From contig CAJNDS010000002.1 in NCBI GenBank assembly GCA_905221605.1, positions 776,881-839,380 of the forward strand: a DNA stretch of 62,500 nucleotides. Reading direction: 5' to 3'. A program made the translations under genes and the position numbers. The notes under the pieces were generated by a model. That model was not told the origin of the DNA, made no database searches, and saw nothing but the letters and a program-made list of their open reading frames with translations. Origin of the DNA: Symbiodinium natans (lineage: Eukaryota > Sar > Dinophyceae > Suessiales > Symbiodiniaceae). Below are positions 1 to 10,927 of the stretch, in pieces; within the stretch, counting starts at the first letter, position 1; every line of letters starts with the position of its first letter.

Positions 1-222
1 CTTAAGGTAATTGCATGGTCCCTTAGTATGGGCCCTTAAACGGGTACCCCTCATACACTCTACAAAAATTAAGGCCCCATACATCAGAACCCTTTAAGCG
101 AGGTTAGGGATCATTTTAAGGGCCCATGAAACTAGCCTCAGACTAAACCCCTCAAACCCCATGAACCCGTAAACCTGGTACGAAGCCCTCAACCCCATGA
201 AAACCCCACAGAGGCCCTCAAA

Positions 223-304
223 GACTGGGTCTAACCCTAAACCCTAAACCCTAAACCCCAAACCCCACACCCCAAACCCTAAACCCTAAACCCTAAACCC
301 TAAC
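223..304 (+). repeat. Interstitial telomeric tract (CCCTAAA)
   Basis: About ten copies with CCCCAAA variants; first tract in the window. 1-222 is eroded CCCTTAA/CCCATGAAA sequence with nothing else seen. Confidence 0.9.
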
Positions 305-694
305 TGCGAGGCTGCCACTCTGACGTACTCGGCCACCTCATGGCGCGGGTTGAACAGAGTCTCAAGGGACTAAAGGAGGGACCCTTACAAAGGGGCCTTA
401 AGGGTTATTCGGGGGCTACATAGGTATCTAGGACTATATCAGGTGTGTGTATATATATATACAGGTTATATAGGGGAATAAGATTAAGGTCCCTTCTGGG
501 GGTCCCTCCTTAAACTGTATACTCCTTAAGAGTCGGGGCAAGCCATAAAGTGCTAGGGCTATGAGGGTTTAGGGTTTGGGGCGCCTATGGTTCGGGGTTT
601 GAAAATCCCTAAACCCTAAACCCTAAACCATAAACCCTAAACCCGAAACCCCGACCCCAAGGTAGAAGCACCCCTCCCCCTCCTCTTGCCCCAC

Positions 695-751
695 CTGCTC
701 CATGAGGTTCGCCTTTGACTCATCGGCCGTGCCTCGAGGTGACGGAGCTTG
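695..751 (-). CDS. Candidate 57-nt internal exon, unknown gene
   Basis: Minus-strand reading of 19 codons, 'QAPSPRGTADESKANLMEQ', bounded by a CCTAG acceptor and a CAG|GTGGGG donor, phase 0 on both sides. It lies in the island between a CCCTAAA tract (608-648) and a TTTAGGG tract (784-898). No family recognised. The plus strand is also open for a similar length, so strand is inferred from composition and splice signals. Confidence 0.4.
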
Positions 752-962
752 CTAGGAACCCTCGAGCTACATAGCATACACTTGGGTTTAGGGCTGAGGG
801 TTTAGGGTGTGGGGTTTAGGGTTCAGAGTTTAGGGTTTGGGGGCTGGGGTATAGGGTTCAGGGTTTAGGGTTTGGGGTTTGGGGTTTAGGGCTTAGGAAG
901 CTACTGCATAGAAACCCCTTTAGGGCCCAGTAGATACCATCAGGGACTTGGGCGTTAAACCC

Positions 963-1251
963 ATAGCCCTAAGGTTTCGGGGGTCGAAAGGTGCAGAGGT
1001 TGCTGATGCCCACATCTCCAGCATCGATTCCTTGGCTGTGCAGGTAAAGCAAGCAGGCGAGGACCTGCAGCAGGAAGCTTTGGACCTTGAGGGAGGCCCC
1101 TTGGTTCTCTTCCAGCCAAGGTCTGGCCAAGAACCTTCGCTCCTGCACAAAGTAGCTGAAGGTATGGACCCCCGGCCCCCTTGCCGTCTCTGGGCCCAAG
1201 TAGACCCTGAGCTGGCCATCCGCCAAGATCGGGGCAAAGAGACGAGGGAAC
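963..1251 (-). CDS. Degenerate protein-kinase-like exon
   Basis: Open minus-strand frame beginning after a TTTCAG acceptor at about 1252-1257. The reading runs 'FPRLFAPILADGQLRVYLG', then 'VQSFLLQVLACLLYLHSQG', then 'IDAGDVGISNL'. This follows the spacing of a protein kinase from the hinge through helix E to the catalytic loop, where 'YLHSxGIxHRDxKxxN' is expected. The HRD histidine and arginine are replaced (AGD), but the aspartate and the asparagine five residues later are kept, so this would be an inactive kinase or a decayed copy. There is no glycine loop or DFG in reach, so it is at best one exon. A plus-strand frame over the same bases is also open but resembles nothing. Confidence 0.4.
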
Positions 1252-1886
1252 CTGAAATAGCCAGCTCATCCCCATGTAGCGACTTTCTCGAAACCCATAT
1301 AAGCCCTGAGCCAGCCGTCCTTCTCTTTGCGCTAGTCATTTCACCAAAAATGAAGCATGACATTTACAATTAGATAAACCATCAAAAGTAAACCCTGCAG
1401 GAACAACTGGGTTACCAAATGTACCAAACGAACCCGATTCAATCACACGAGGACTTCGCAGATGCTCTAAATCCTAAACCCTAAGGCCTACGTCTGCAGG
1501 ACACACACACACACATAAGCCCTACAGTTTCCCTAACCCCCCCCCAATATATAAAAACATATGTATACGTTTAATTCATGTAACAACAAAAAAGGCTTAC
1601 TCTTCCGCTAAACCCTGCCGACTGGGTTTAGGGTTTCGAGTTTAGGAGTCCCTGGATGTGCCTAGATAGACCACGTATACTTACGGGTCTTGCTATCTTC
1701 GTCTGATTCACGCCAGCAGGAATACACCTGTCTCCCGTCCTCATACTGAGCTCTGTAGCTGGTTTTGCTGGCAGAGCGACCTAATTGGTCCTCATCGTAC
1801 GTAGTATAGGCGCACTGGCACTTTTTCAGGGTTTTGGGGCTTTAACCCTACACCCTACACCCTACACCCTAAACCCTAAACACTAC

Positions 1887-1955
1887 AGCGCTTGCCGCTC
1901 CCCCGCTGCCTTTGCCAGCCATAGTGGCCACCGTGTCAGCCGCCATGTTTGGGTG
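1887..1955 (-). CDS. Candidate 69-nt internal exon, unknown gene
   Basis: Minus-strand 23-codon reading starting 'HPNMAADTVATMAGKGSG'. The donor is |GTAGTGTTTAGGG, so the intron begins three bases before a telomeric heptamer, and the acceptor is CTGAAG|. The island is flanked by CCCTAAA (1843-1883) and TTTAGGG (1977-2016). An alternative plus-strand exon with TACAG and TTCAG|GTGTTT sites exists but gives a less protein-like peptide. Confidence 0.4.
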
Positions 1956-2330
1956 CTTCAGGTGTTTGAAAACTATGGGTTTAGGGTTTAGGGTTTAAGG
2001 TTCAGGGTTTAGTGCTTAGGGTTTTAGGGCTTGCATAGGTAAGGGCTGCATAGCTGTGTGGTTCCAACCCCGAGCCCTAACTCCTAAACCGTTGCAAGCC
2101 TTGTCCTGGATTTGCGGCTTAGAGTTTAGGGTTTAAGGTTTAGGGTTTAGGGTTTAGAGTTCAAGGACCCCAATAACGTACCCCTAGGCCTAACAGCCGC
2201 TTGTGAAACATGTGCGTGTGCGTTGCCTCAAACAAGCGCAGCAGGCACGGGCAGAACGCTCGAAACCCTGAACCCTAAACCCTCAACCCTAAACCCTACA
2301 CACTATAAGCCCTAAACCCTTTTGGTGTAG

Positions 2331-2388
2331 AAGTTGAAGGAGGCCCAGGAGACGCTCACCGCAACCAACGAGATCTACTCCTACACAT
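2331..2388 (+). CDS. Candidate 58-nt exon, helical peptide
   Basis: Plus-strand reading '[19 protein letters not shown]' after a GTGTAG acceptor; donor ACAT|GTACAA. Seventeen of the 18 codons before the last end in G or C, the strongest codon signal among the single islands. The peptide is charged and probably alpha-helical (coiled-coil-like). It follows a CCCTAAA tract (2263-2318) and is followed by the ATAC microsatellite, which would lie in the downstream intron. Product not recognised. Confidence 0.55.
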
Positions 2389-2447
2389 GTACAAATACAT
2401 TTTACAAATACATATACAAATACATATACCTATACATATACAAAAAC

Positions 2448-2640
2448 ATGTACATATACATACATACATACATACATACATACATACATACATACATACA
2501 TACATACATACATACATACATACATACATACATACATACATACATACATACATACATACATACATACATACATACATACATACACATATATATATATATA
2601 TATGCATATATATATATGTATATATATATATACATGTGTG
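2448..2640. repeat. ATAC microsatellite with flanking AT repeats
   Basis: About 31 CATA units (2457-2583) then (TA)n-type sequence. Gives long spurious frames in every phase. Confidence 0.95.
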
Positions 2641-2789
2641 TGTCTGCATGGCACAAGTTCATACTTTGTTCGGTTACATGTAGCTAACGAGAGTGGAAGC
2701 CCTCCGAACATCTTGCAATAGGCCCAAGGGGCGAGTTTGGGAGGGCTTAGGGTTTTGGGTTTAGGGTTTAGGGTTCAGGGTTTATATTT

Positions 2790-3620
2790 GAATCTCCTAT
2801 TTGTTTTGTGTTTCCGAAGTGTTTCTAGGGGGTCGGAGAGGAGAGGGCCTTGTGCATGTGCACGTCTAGGGTCGAAGCGGGATACCGGGTTGATTTCTTG
2901 ACCTAGTGATCTGTAACAGAGTACGTAGAAGTACATTGCGCGCATTTGAACTGACGTCTGTTGGGCGCCACGATGGAACGAACCTCCGAATAGAGTCTCA
3001 AATCCAATCAAAATCAATAAAAGCCTCAATCCTATTATTTGTAATGCACCCCGTTTATTGCGGGGTTCTAGGCTACTATGCTGGGCACTTCGAGGAGATA
3101 ATTCAAGGCAGAATCGAAAAAATCTTCTTTTACGCCAGGACCTGGCTTTCGTCAAATGTGGTCGTCTGGTCGGCTACTCGGAGATAGTACCTCACTCGCA
3201 GGACTCAATTTTAGATGGGTGTCCTAGGGTTTAGGGTTTTAGGCTTTAAGGGTTCAAGGTTCTGGGCCTCGGCGATTTAGGCTTTAGGGTGCAAGCGTGG
3301 CACCCCTGAACTCCTAAATAAACTCTGGGCACCAGTGTGGGCAACCAAACTTTATGCGTTCTGTCTCAAGAACGTTCTACACAGAAGGCAGTGACCAACC
3401 CCTTATCAAGAACCCTTATTAGGGGGGACGGGGGACGGGGGGAGGAGGGGAGTAAAAACAGTACCTTTGCCGACCCTGTTTGTGTAAGACTTGCTGCTGC
3501 TCATCATGAAGGGGCCCTAAACCCTAACCCCCAAACCCTAAACCCTATTCCCTTAAAAAAGCCCTCATCCACGTCGATTCTGAGGGCTTGGCTCTCGCTT
3601 GTGGCTTCTGGACATGCAGC
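2790..3620. other. No supported gene
   Basis: Mostly unique AT-balanced sequence with open frames on both strands but no coding bias; short heptamer runs at 3222-3240 and 3518-3548. Confidence 0.5.
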
Positions 3621-4564
3621 CTGAGCTCATTTCAGGGGTTTAGGGTTTAGGGTTTAGGGTTTCGGGTTACGGGTTTCGGGTTCAGGGTCAGGGTTTAGGG
3701 TTTAGGGTTCAGAGTTTAGGGTTTAAGGTTTAGGGTTTAGGGTTCAGAGAGGGTTCTTCGGTAGGTGCATGAATACAGAAGTGACAATCTACCGTATACA
3801 TGTAGGTACATATAGATACGCAAATATGTATATAATATCACAGATAGCAAAATCTGAACGTCTATACAGACAGATAGGACAGATAGGTAGATACACAGAT
3901 ATTTAGACAAACAGTCTAGGAGTAGGGTTGAGACTATCCTGAATCTAGGCCGATAGGAGCTAAAGTCAGCAAAATGTCTGCCCCAGCCCCGGAGTGAGTT
4001 TGTACACCTAGCTGGGGTTCTGCAGTTGCAGCCTTTTTTGGCTGGCCCATAAGCAGCTATGAATGCTCCCGCAACAAGGACTCACAAGTTCGTGCCCTGA
4101 TGCGGAACCCTAACCCCAAACCCTAAACCCTAAACCCGAAACCAAACTCAAGCTTGGTTGGGGGGTGTAAGCGGTGTAGGGTGCCAAGCTCTCTAAGAAC
4201 TCTGAACCTAAGCTTCGGATTACTTAGCATTTACAGGGTGGGTGGTTACCCTACATTTTTTGTTGGTTGGTGGGGGGCGGGGGGGAGGGTGTCCTATAAC
4301 CATGGGGTTACCCCTACTTTGAAGAAAAAAACCATGCTGAACTTCCTTGGACCACCACGCACCGCAAGAACAAAAACAAACTCAAACCTGACCCTGCCTC
4401 CCCCCCCGGAACAAGAAATAGAACCCTAAACCCTAAACCCTAAACCCTAAACCCTAAACCCTAAACCCTAAACCCTAACCCTAAACCCTAAACCCTAAAC
4501 CCTGAAAAACACAGCCGCTGGGGCAGCCGCGGATCCAACCAGACTTCAACCTGCTTCCCACTCA

Positions 4565-4688
4565 TATAGGGTTCTCAGGGTTTAGGGTTTAGGGTTTAGG
4601 GTTTAGGGCATATAACCCAAGGTTGCCTTAGAAATACTCCCTAGCCAGGTACCTACCCTGTTTCCCTACTACCCCCCCCCTCTATGAG
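4565..4688. mobile_element. Family G copy with left arm replaced by heptamers
   Basis: TATAGGGTTCTCAGGG then TTTAGGG repeats to 4608, resuming at ATATAACCCAAGGTTGCC. The AGGGAGGGGGGTTCAAGGGG arm of the family is missing. Confidence 0.7.
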
Positions 4689-5019
4689 GCTTAACTGTCC
4701 CCCTGAATAGCGTTAATTTTGGGGGGAACCCAGGGGTGGGCCAAACCCTAAACCCCAAACCCCAAACTCTCCTACAGTGTGGGAACCCATGATTCAGGGC
4801 AGTGTAGGATCTCAGGCCCAAGTTGAAGGGAGATCTTGCCTTCCGGCTCTAAGGAGGGTGTCGGGTTTGGGGTGTTTAGGGTTTGGGCTTCTTTTTTGCT
4901 CTGGAATCACATGTTTCGGGTTTCGGGTTTGGGGTGGTTTGGGGTCTGGGATTTGGGGTTCAGGAGGGTTGCGGGTCCGGGGTGTTGGTGGGATTGGGGC
5001 TTTAGCTTGTTCTAGTAAG

Positions 5020-5117
5020 GGGTTTAGGGTTTAGGGTTTAGGGTAACCCTTTTTGGGGGGTTGGTTACTTTGGAAGGGAACCTTGAACCAACAACAAGGC
5101 ACCACAGGGCTACCAAG
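5020..5117. mobile_element. Family E right half fused to a telomeric tract
   Basis: TTTAGGG repeats to 5043, then TTTTTGGGGGGTTGGTTACTTTGGAAGGGAACC...CAGGGCTACCAAG. The left arm is missing and heptamers occupy its place. Confidence 0.7.
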
Positions 5118-5193
5118 TTGAGGGGCATCAGTTTTACAAAGGGCCCCGAGATGATCTACTGTAGGGGCCTTGCTAGTTAGAATAGGTTCTTTT

Positions 5194-5219
5194 TTGTTGG
5201 GGGGGGGGGGGGGGGGGGG
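5194..5219. repeat. Poly-G run
   Basis: Long G homopolymer inside a fold-back-like region; comparable runs at 5762-5791, 24198-24223 (C), 26760-26783, 42985-43017 (C) and 60386-60416 (C). Confidence 0.9.
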
Positions 5220-5290
5220 CGGGTGGTTTGGTATAAAAAAAGGGAACCATAAGGGAATACTATTAGTAATTATTCCGGCCCCTGTATTAT

Positions 5291-5402
5291 GTTGGGGCAT
5301 TGCGCCATACCCCCTTGTACTATAACAGTCCAGTAGTAGGGATTCGAATAGAGGGTACGATAATCCGTATTGAGGACTGTTCGTATAAGTCGAACATCCC
5401 AA
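5291..5402. mobile_element. Fold-back element family C, diverged copy
   Basis: Arms ACTATAACAGTCC and GGACTGTTCGTATAAG...ACATCCCAA around an AT-rich loop. Confidence 0.6.
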
Positions 5403-5604
5403 GATTCAGTTTTAGCCAGGCCACGGCGGATGCCCCTTCCAGATAATCTTCTGGAACCTGAGCCGACCGTGGGGTTAAGGGTCATCTTTCCAACCCAGAC
5501 CCCCTTGAGAGGACCTAGGAAAGCAGATCACTTTATGGGTTCCTAAAAAGACCCCATAGGAGTCCAGGGAACGATTTGGGGGGGCTCTACCTTTTTCGGA
5601 CTTT

Positions 5605-5695
5605 GCCCCCTATACTAACAGCGCTGAATAGGGATTATAACAGGGGGAGCTAGAATCCCCATTCAGGACTGTTTGTTTAAGGGGGAGCATCCCAA
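5605..5695. mobile_element. Fold-back element family C, copy 2
   Basis: CCCCCTATACTAACAGCGCT ... GGACTGTTTGTTTAAGGGGGAGCATCCCAA. Confidence 0.75.
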
Positions 5696-6065
5696 CGTTC
5701 TACCTTTTGGGATGCTAACCCAAAGCTCACAGCGGCAAAGTCGGACATTGACACCGGGGCGCGGGGGGGGGGGGGGGGGGGGGGGGGGGGTGGGCAGCTC
5801 CCTCTCGCTCTCTCGCTATGTGAGGGTCCTGTCTATTTTTGTTGATAGTATTAATGTCATAACTATGATTATTATGAGAATTGTTTATGAATATTAACCG
5901 TTACTAATATCATTGACTCGTTTATCATCAATGCATCTTTTTTTGCAAGGAGTCTTTGCAAAGTACATTGCCTACACAACCCTAAACCCTAAACCCCAAA
6001 CCCTGAACCCTAAACCCCAGACCCCAAACCCCAAACCCCTAAACCCTAAATCCTAAACCCTAAAC

Positions 6066-6109
6066 CGTTTTGCGAGCGAGCCGGCGCAGCTCCATTCTCA
6101 TGTCCGAGT
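6066..6109 (-). CDS. Candidate 44-nt exon with heptamer donor
   Basis: Minus-strand reading 'SDMRMELRRLARKT' ending AAAACG|GTTTAGG, so the telomeric tract at 5980-6065 would supply the 5' splice site. The acceptor would be GTGAG|. A longer plus-strand open frame overlaps, so strand and coding status are uncertain. Confidence 0.25.
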
Positions 6110-6457
6110 CTCACGTCGTGTATACAAGGCAACCCGAAGCCTGAAGCCCTCAAGCCCCTAAACAGCCTTAGGGTTTAGGGGTTAGAGCTTCGGGCTTAGG
6201 GTTTAGGGGTTTAGGGCTGAGGGTTTAGGGTTTAGGGTACCCTACACCATACTCTGGCAAGGCTCTTGCCCCACTCGTTGATGCACTGTGGCCAGGTCAT
6301 CTTGTTCAGCTCTTCCCAAGGATTTGCCCTGTCCGACCTGAGGATAGAACCCGAAACCTCAAACCCTAAACCCTAAACCCGAAACCCTAAACCCCAAACC
6401 CCACACCCCAAACCCGAACAGATGCCGGGAGGAAAGCCTACTGAAGGGGCATTCATC

Positions 6458-6594
6458 CTACTATTTGCTTAAGAACCCCAGAAAGTACATAAAAATAATA
6501 CCGAAATGATCCTTTTCAGGTATAATTTCACATACATACATATATATATATATATATTGTTTTTTTTGGAGGGGGGGTTCCTAAGCAAATAGTA
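6458..6594. mobile_element. Fold-back element family F, copy 1
   Basis: CTACTATTTGCTTAAGAACC ... GGTTCCTAAGCAAATAGTAG; the loop includes an AT microsatellite. Confidence 0.9.
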
Positions 6595-8164
6595 GATGCT
6601 ACTGCTGTGTAGAACCATCTCTCTCTCTCTCTCTCGCCCTCTAGCTGCGTCTTAAATAGCGTCCCTGCCTCTCTAAGTATCCAGCAAAGAGTCCCTACAT
6701 GACCCATGTCCGGTACAGACTTCGGCCTTAAGAGGGGTTCCTAGACGGTAGTCTGTGCTACGTAAGGGCTTAGGTTTCAGGGTTTAGGGCTTCATGGGCC
6801 CTGAAAGTTCTTTACGCAACCCTACCTGAAGCCTCTGAACCTGGCTCCTAAATTCTAAACCCTAAACCCTAAACCCTAAACCCCAAATCCTAAACCCTAA
6901 ACCCTAAACCCTAACATGCTAGCTGGTTAACCGACAATACAGTAGGGGCACCCTTCTTGGGGAGGTTAGATTGTAAGGATTATGGGTCTTTGGGGTATGT
7001 ATATTGGGGGAACCCCAAACCCTAAACCCTAAACCCTAAACCCTAAACCCTAAACCCAAAACCCAAAACCCTAAACCCTAAACCCTTAACCAACCCAAAG
7101 GGTTTAGGAGACAGGGCTGGTCCTTCAGAGACATCTCGCAAACTTGTCGACAGCTCACTCTGAGTTGGTCCTTGTATACCTATAGGGTTTAGGACTTGGG
7201 GGGGGGGGGGGGGGCGCTTTCGGGGTTAGTTTAGGAGAGCCTACACCCCAAACTAGGGTCCGCTGCGTAACGGTAACGGACCCTACACAAAGTCTCCCAT
7301 GTAGTACTGTACCCATGTAGTACCTTCTTTGGGGTTGACCCCAAGCCCAAAAGCCCAAGCCCCGAACTCTTAAAACTTGCATAAGCTGATCGCCGGAAGC
7401 CCAATGAGCTGTGGTTTAGGGTTCAGGGTTTAGGGTTTAGGTTGGGGCTGCGGGTTTAGGGATACATTCTGGCCCTTATGCATTTAGATGTTGAAGGGTC
7501 TAGATTTCAGGGGTTAGGCTTTGCACAACCCCAACCATGAACTGCCACCACCAAAAACCCTAAACGTTGTATGCCCTGAGTCCGAATCCCTAAGCCCTGA
7601 AACTGAAAACCTTGCACCCAGAACCCTAAACTCCTAGGCAACCCTAAACCCCAAAACCCGAAACCCTAAAGGCCCTAAAACCTAAGGCAAGAAAACCCAA
7701 CCTCAGGCACTCAGCCGCTCACGTTGAGGGGTGCGTCACTCCCGCCTCACAGCCATGGGGGGTGGGTGGGAGTTGTCAGTTCGAGGCTTAAGAACGTGGG
7801 CTGGAAGTGTTTTTGGGTTTAGGGTATATATAGGGTTTAGGCTTTAGGGTGTAGAGGTTGGAGTTGGTAGTGTTGCTGGGTAGCGCTAGCTATAAGCCTA
7901 TATCTTTTGTTGGTAGTGGAAGGGGGGGGGGGTTCCTGCTGGGGTGTAGCGACCTGTCGCAACCTACACAAGCCAGAAAGCCTGAAAACGGACAAACATT
8001 TCACTGATGCGTTCTTGGCTCGCAGGGTCAACCCTAAACCCTAAACCCTATCAACCCTAATCCCGAAAAAGCCTCATCCCCCCAGACCCCAAGCCCCAAC
8101 ATCAAACCCTAAACGCCATTAGAACCTAAACCCTAACCCCCGCAAAACCAACAAAAACAAGAAA

Positions 8165-8309
8165 TCACTAAACCCTGAACCCTGAACCCTGAACCCTGAA
8201 CCCTGAACCTTAAACCCTGAACCCTGAACCCTGAACCCTGAACCCTGAACCCTAAACCCTAAACCCTAAACCCTAAACCCTAAACCCTAAACCCTAAACC
8301 CGAATCCCT
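8165..8309 (+). repeat. Interstitial telomeric tract, CCCTGAA then CCCTAAA
   Basis: About 90 bp of almost pure CCCTGAA variant heptamers followed by about 55 bp of CCCTAAA. Left partner of a convergent pair with 8371-8485. Confidence 0.95.
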
Positions 8310-8354
8310 AGGCTTTAGGGCTGGTGCCTGCTTCTCCTCCGCCATGCGGCGGGC
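8300..8354 (-). CDS. Candidate 55-nt exon between convergent telomeric tracts
   Basis: Minus-strand reading starts 'ARRMAEEKQAPALKPRDS' after a pyrimidine-rich CCCTCCTCTTCTGGCATGAG| acceptor. The donor is TCGG|GTTTAGGG. The first nine codons end in G or C. The open frame extends upstream ('LLFWHE'), so the acceptor could be further out. The CCCTAAA tract ends at the donor and a TTTAGGG tract starts about 20 bp beyond the acceptor. Not recognised. Confidence 0.5.
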
Positions 8355-8370
8355 CTCATGCCAGAAGAGG

Positions 8371-8485
8371 AGGGTTTAGGGTTTAGGGTTTAGGGTTTAG
8401 GGTTTAGGGTTTAGGGTTTAGGGTTTAGGGTTTAGGGTTTAGGGTTTAGGGTTTAGGGTTTAGGGTCCAGGGTTTAGGGCTTAGG
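8371..8485 (-). repeat. Interstitial telomeric tract (TTTAGGG on +)
   Basis: About 13 perfect TTTAGGG heptamers, with degenerate copies at the right end. Right partner of the convergent pair. Confidence 0.95.
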
Positions 8486-9344
8486 GCGTCCTTCAAACGG
8501 TTCTGAAGTATAGGCCCTTGAGGGCTCTAGGGTATGTAAGGGACATATAAGGGGGGTCCCCTTTTGAGGGCCAAACTAGGGACCATGAAACTACCTGTTC
8601 CGGGCTAAATGGGTCTAGTGTTTCTAGAATTTCCAGGGCTTGCAGGGTTTCTAGGGCTTCTAGGGTTTTTCCAGGGCTTCTAGGGTTTTTCTAGGGTTCC
8701 CCAATCTAGACCCCCAATTAGTAGAATTCCCCCCCATAATGAGGACCCCAAATAAGGAAACAGGAAGCCCTAAACCCTAAACCTGGTGACCTCCAGTTTG
8801 GGGAACCCCCTAAACCCTAAACCCTAAACCCTAAATCCTAAACCCTAAACCCTAAACCCTAAACCCTAAATCCGAAACCCTAAACCCTAAACAAGTGGTC
8901 AACCTGCAGCCCGTTTCCGGCATCTCCTGAGCATCAAGTGGGGGGGGGGGGCTAACCCCTTGAAACCCCAGAAACCTTTGACACCCTTCAAACCCTAGAA
9001 ACCCTAGAAGCCCTAGAAACTGTAGAAACTCTATAGCAGCCCTAGAAACCCTGGAAACCCCAGAAGCCTTGGAAACCCTAGAAACCTTTGAAGCCCACCC
9101 TAGAAACCTTGGAAACCCTAGAAGCCCTTAGAAACCCTAGACACCCTAGAAACCCTGGGGGCTTAATGGAAGTCACCCGAAGAAACCCCGCAAAATACGC
9201 TCATCCTGGTCACAGCAGGCCACAGAGAACAGGTACCCCGATTTTAGGACCACCCCCCTCCCCTCCACAACAAAAAACAAGGGAAGCGTGCCTTAGTTGC
9301 TGGACATGTATGTCAACCCTGCATGCTAAACCCCAAACCCAAAA

Positions 9345-9472
9345 CCCTCAACCCTAAACCCTAAACCCTAAACCCTAAACCCTAAACCCTAAACCCTAAA
9401 CCCTAAACCCTAAACCCTAAACCCTAAACCCTAAACCCTAAACCCTAAACCCTAAACCCTAAACCCTAAACC
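9345..9472 (+). repeat. Interstitial telomeric tract (CCCTAAA)
   Basis: About 17 near-perfect CCCTAAA copies; ends abruptly at ACCATGCCAGC. Confidence 0.95.
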
Positions 9473-9727
9473 ATGCCAGCTGTGGACTTCGGCAAAGTTG
9501 GGCACCTCCGTCCGTCAATCTGGATCCCCTTGTAACCCTCGAACCCAGCCCTAAACCCAAAACCCTAACCCTACAGTCCCTAAACCCGAAACCCTAAACC
9601 CTAAACCCCAAACCCTAAACCCTAAACCCTAAACCCTAAACCCTAACACACCTATAGGCCCTGCAAGCTACCTGGCTGGCAGCGGTCGCCCGCCGAAGGT
9701 CGGAACTTCCACAGACGAGAAGCCTGG

Positions 9728-9916
9728 TAGGGTTTAGGGTTTAGGGTTTAGGGTTTAGGGTTTAGGGTTTAGGGTTTAGGGTTTGGGGTTTGGGGTTTGG
9801 GGTTTGGGGTTTGGGGTTTGGGGTTTAGGGTTTGGAGTTTAGGGTTTAGGGTTTGGGGTTTGGGGTTTGGGGTTTGGGGTTTTGGGTTTGGGGTTTAGGG
9901 TTCAGGGTTTAGGATT
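9728..9916 (-). repeat. Mosaic telomeric tract, TTTAGGG and TTTGGGG blocks
   Basis: Seven TTTAGGG copies, then runs of the variant TTTGGGG in two separated blocks, then mixed. Partner of the CCCTAAA tract at 9590-9646. Confidence 0.95.
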
Positions 9917-10855
9917 CAACTTTAAGGGGCCCAGGAACAACCTTAAGAACAACCCTAACCACCCTGAAGACTGAACCCTGAACCTATAATCCTATCTTGG
10001 GAAAGGGTGTGTGTGTGGGCTACCCCCTACGCTCGCAACGTACATGTTTAAGGTTTAGGGTTTTGGGTTTAGGGTTAGGGCTTCGGCTTAGGGTTACCGG
10101 TTACAGGGTTTAGTGTGTACCCCTCATCTACCTCAAGATACAAAACTGTAGGACCCCCCCCCTTTCTAGGAATAGTTTCCCGAATTTCGGAAACCCTACT
10201 CACTCAAGAGAAGAGGCCCTGTAAGCTCTCATGTTAAGGGTTGAGGGTTTAGGGTCTTTTACAAGGTGCCGGATGGTTCCAAGGCCTGGCCCGGAATTAG
10301 GTGCTCAACGACCGGAGGCCAATACCCAGGGCACCGCGCCCAGAAAAAAGAACCGGCTAGGGTTACCCCCTAAACCCTAAACCCTAAACCCTAAACCCTA
10401 AACCCTAAACCTTAAACCCAAAAACAAAATCCTACGAACGGGAGAGACCTCCCAATCGACCTGAAAGCAAAAAAATTCCGCAGCCTGATAGTTCAGGGTC
10501 CTAGGGCTTGGGGAACGGGTACTACCGGCCCGGGTTTAGGGGTTTAGGGGTTTAGGGGTTTAGGGTTTAGGGTTTTTCTTTGTGGTTAATGCTAACAGGC
10601 ATGTCGGAGGGCCACTAAACGTAAATGGCTCTCAGGAGTGGATTCCGAAGGAAAGAGAACTCACAATGACGATTCGGCCCGGTCGCCAAAGGGTTCGGCT
10701 AGAGTCTTAACACTCCAATTTAACAACCTGTTGCCGTAAAAGTCCTTGAACACTAGTCATTCAAAACCCTAACCCTAAACCCTAAACCCTAAACCCTAAA
10801 CCCTGAACCCTAAACCCTAAACCCTAAACCCTAAACCCTAGCCCCAATCGTCTAC

Positions 10856-10927
10856 CTCCGGACGCCCTGGGGAAGCGCACTGCCGCCACCTTCGAATCGA
10901 AGAGAACTCCAGGGCTTGCTGGGCGTT
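10856..10927 (-). CDS. Candidate 72-nt internal exon, unknown gene
   Basis: Minus-strand 24-codon reading beginning 'NAQQALEFSSIRRWRQCASP'; acceptor CCCAG|, donor GAG|GTAGAC, phase 0/0. Seventeen of 24 codons end in G or C. It lies in the island between tracts at 10764-10840 (CCCTAAA) and 10944-10992 (TTTAGGG). The plus strand is open as well but has poorer codon composition. Confidence 0.45.

Noticed and set aside
2334-2687. Long frames on both strands through the ATAC repeat
   Set aside because: Periodic YIHT/MYVC peptides come from a 4-bp microsatellite. Only the first about 19 codons (from 2331) look coding.
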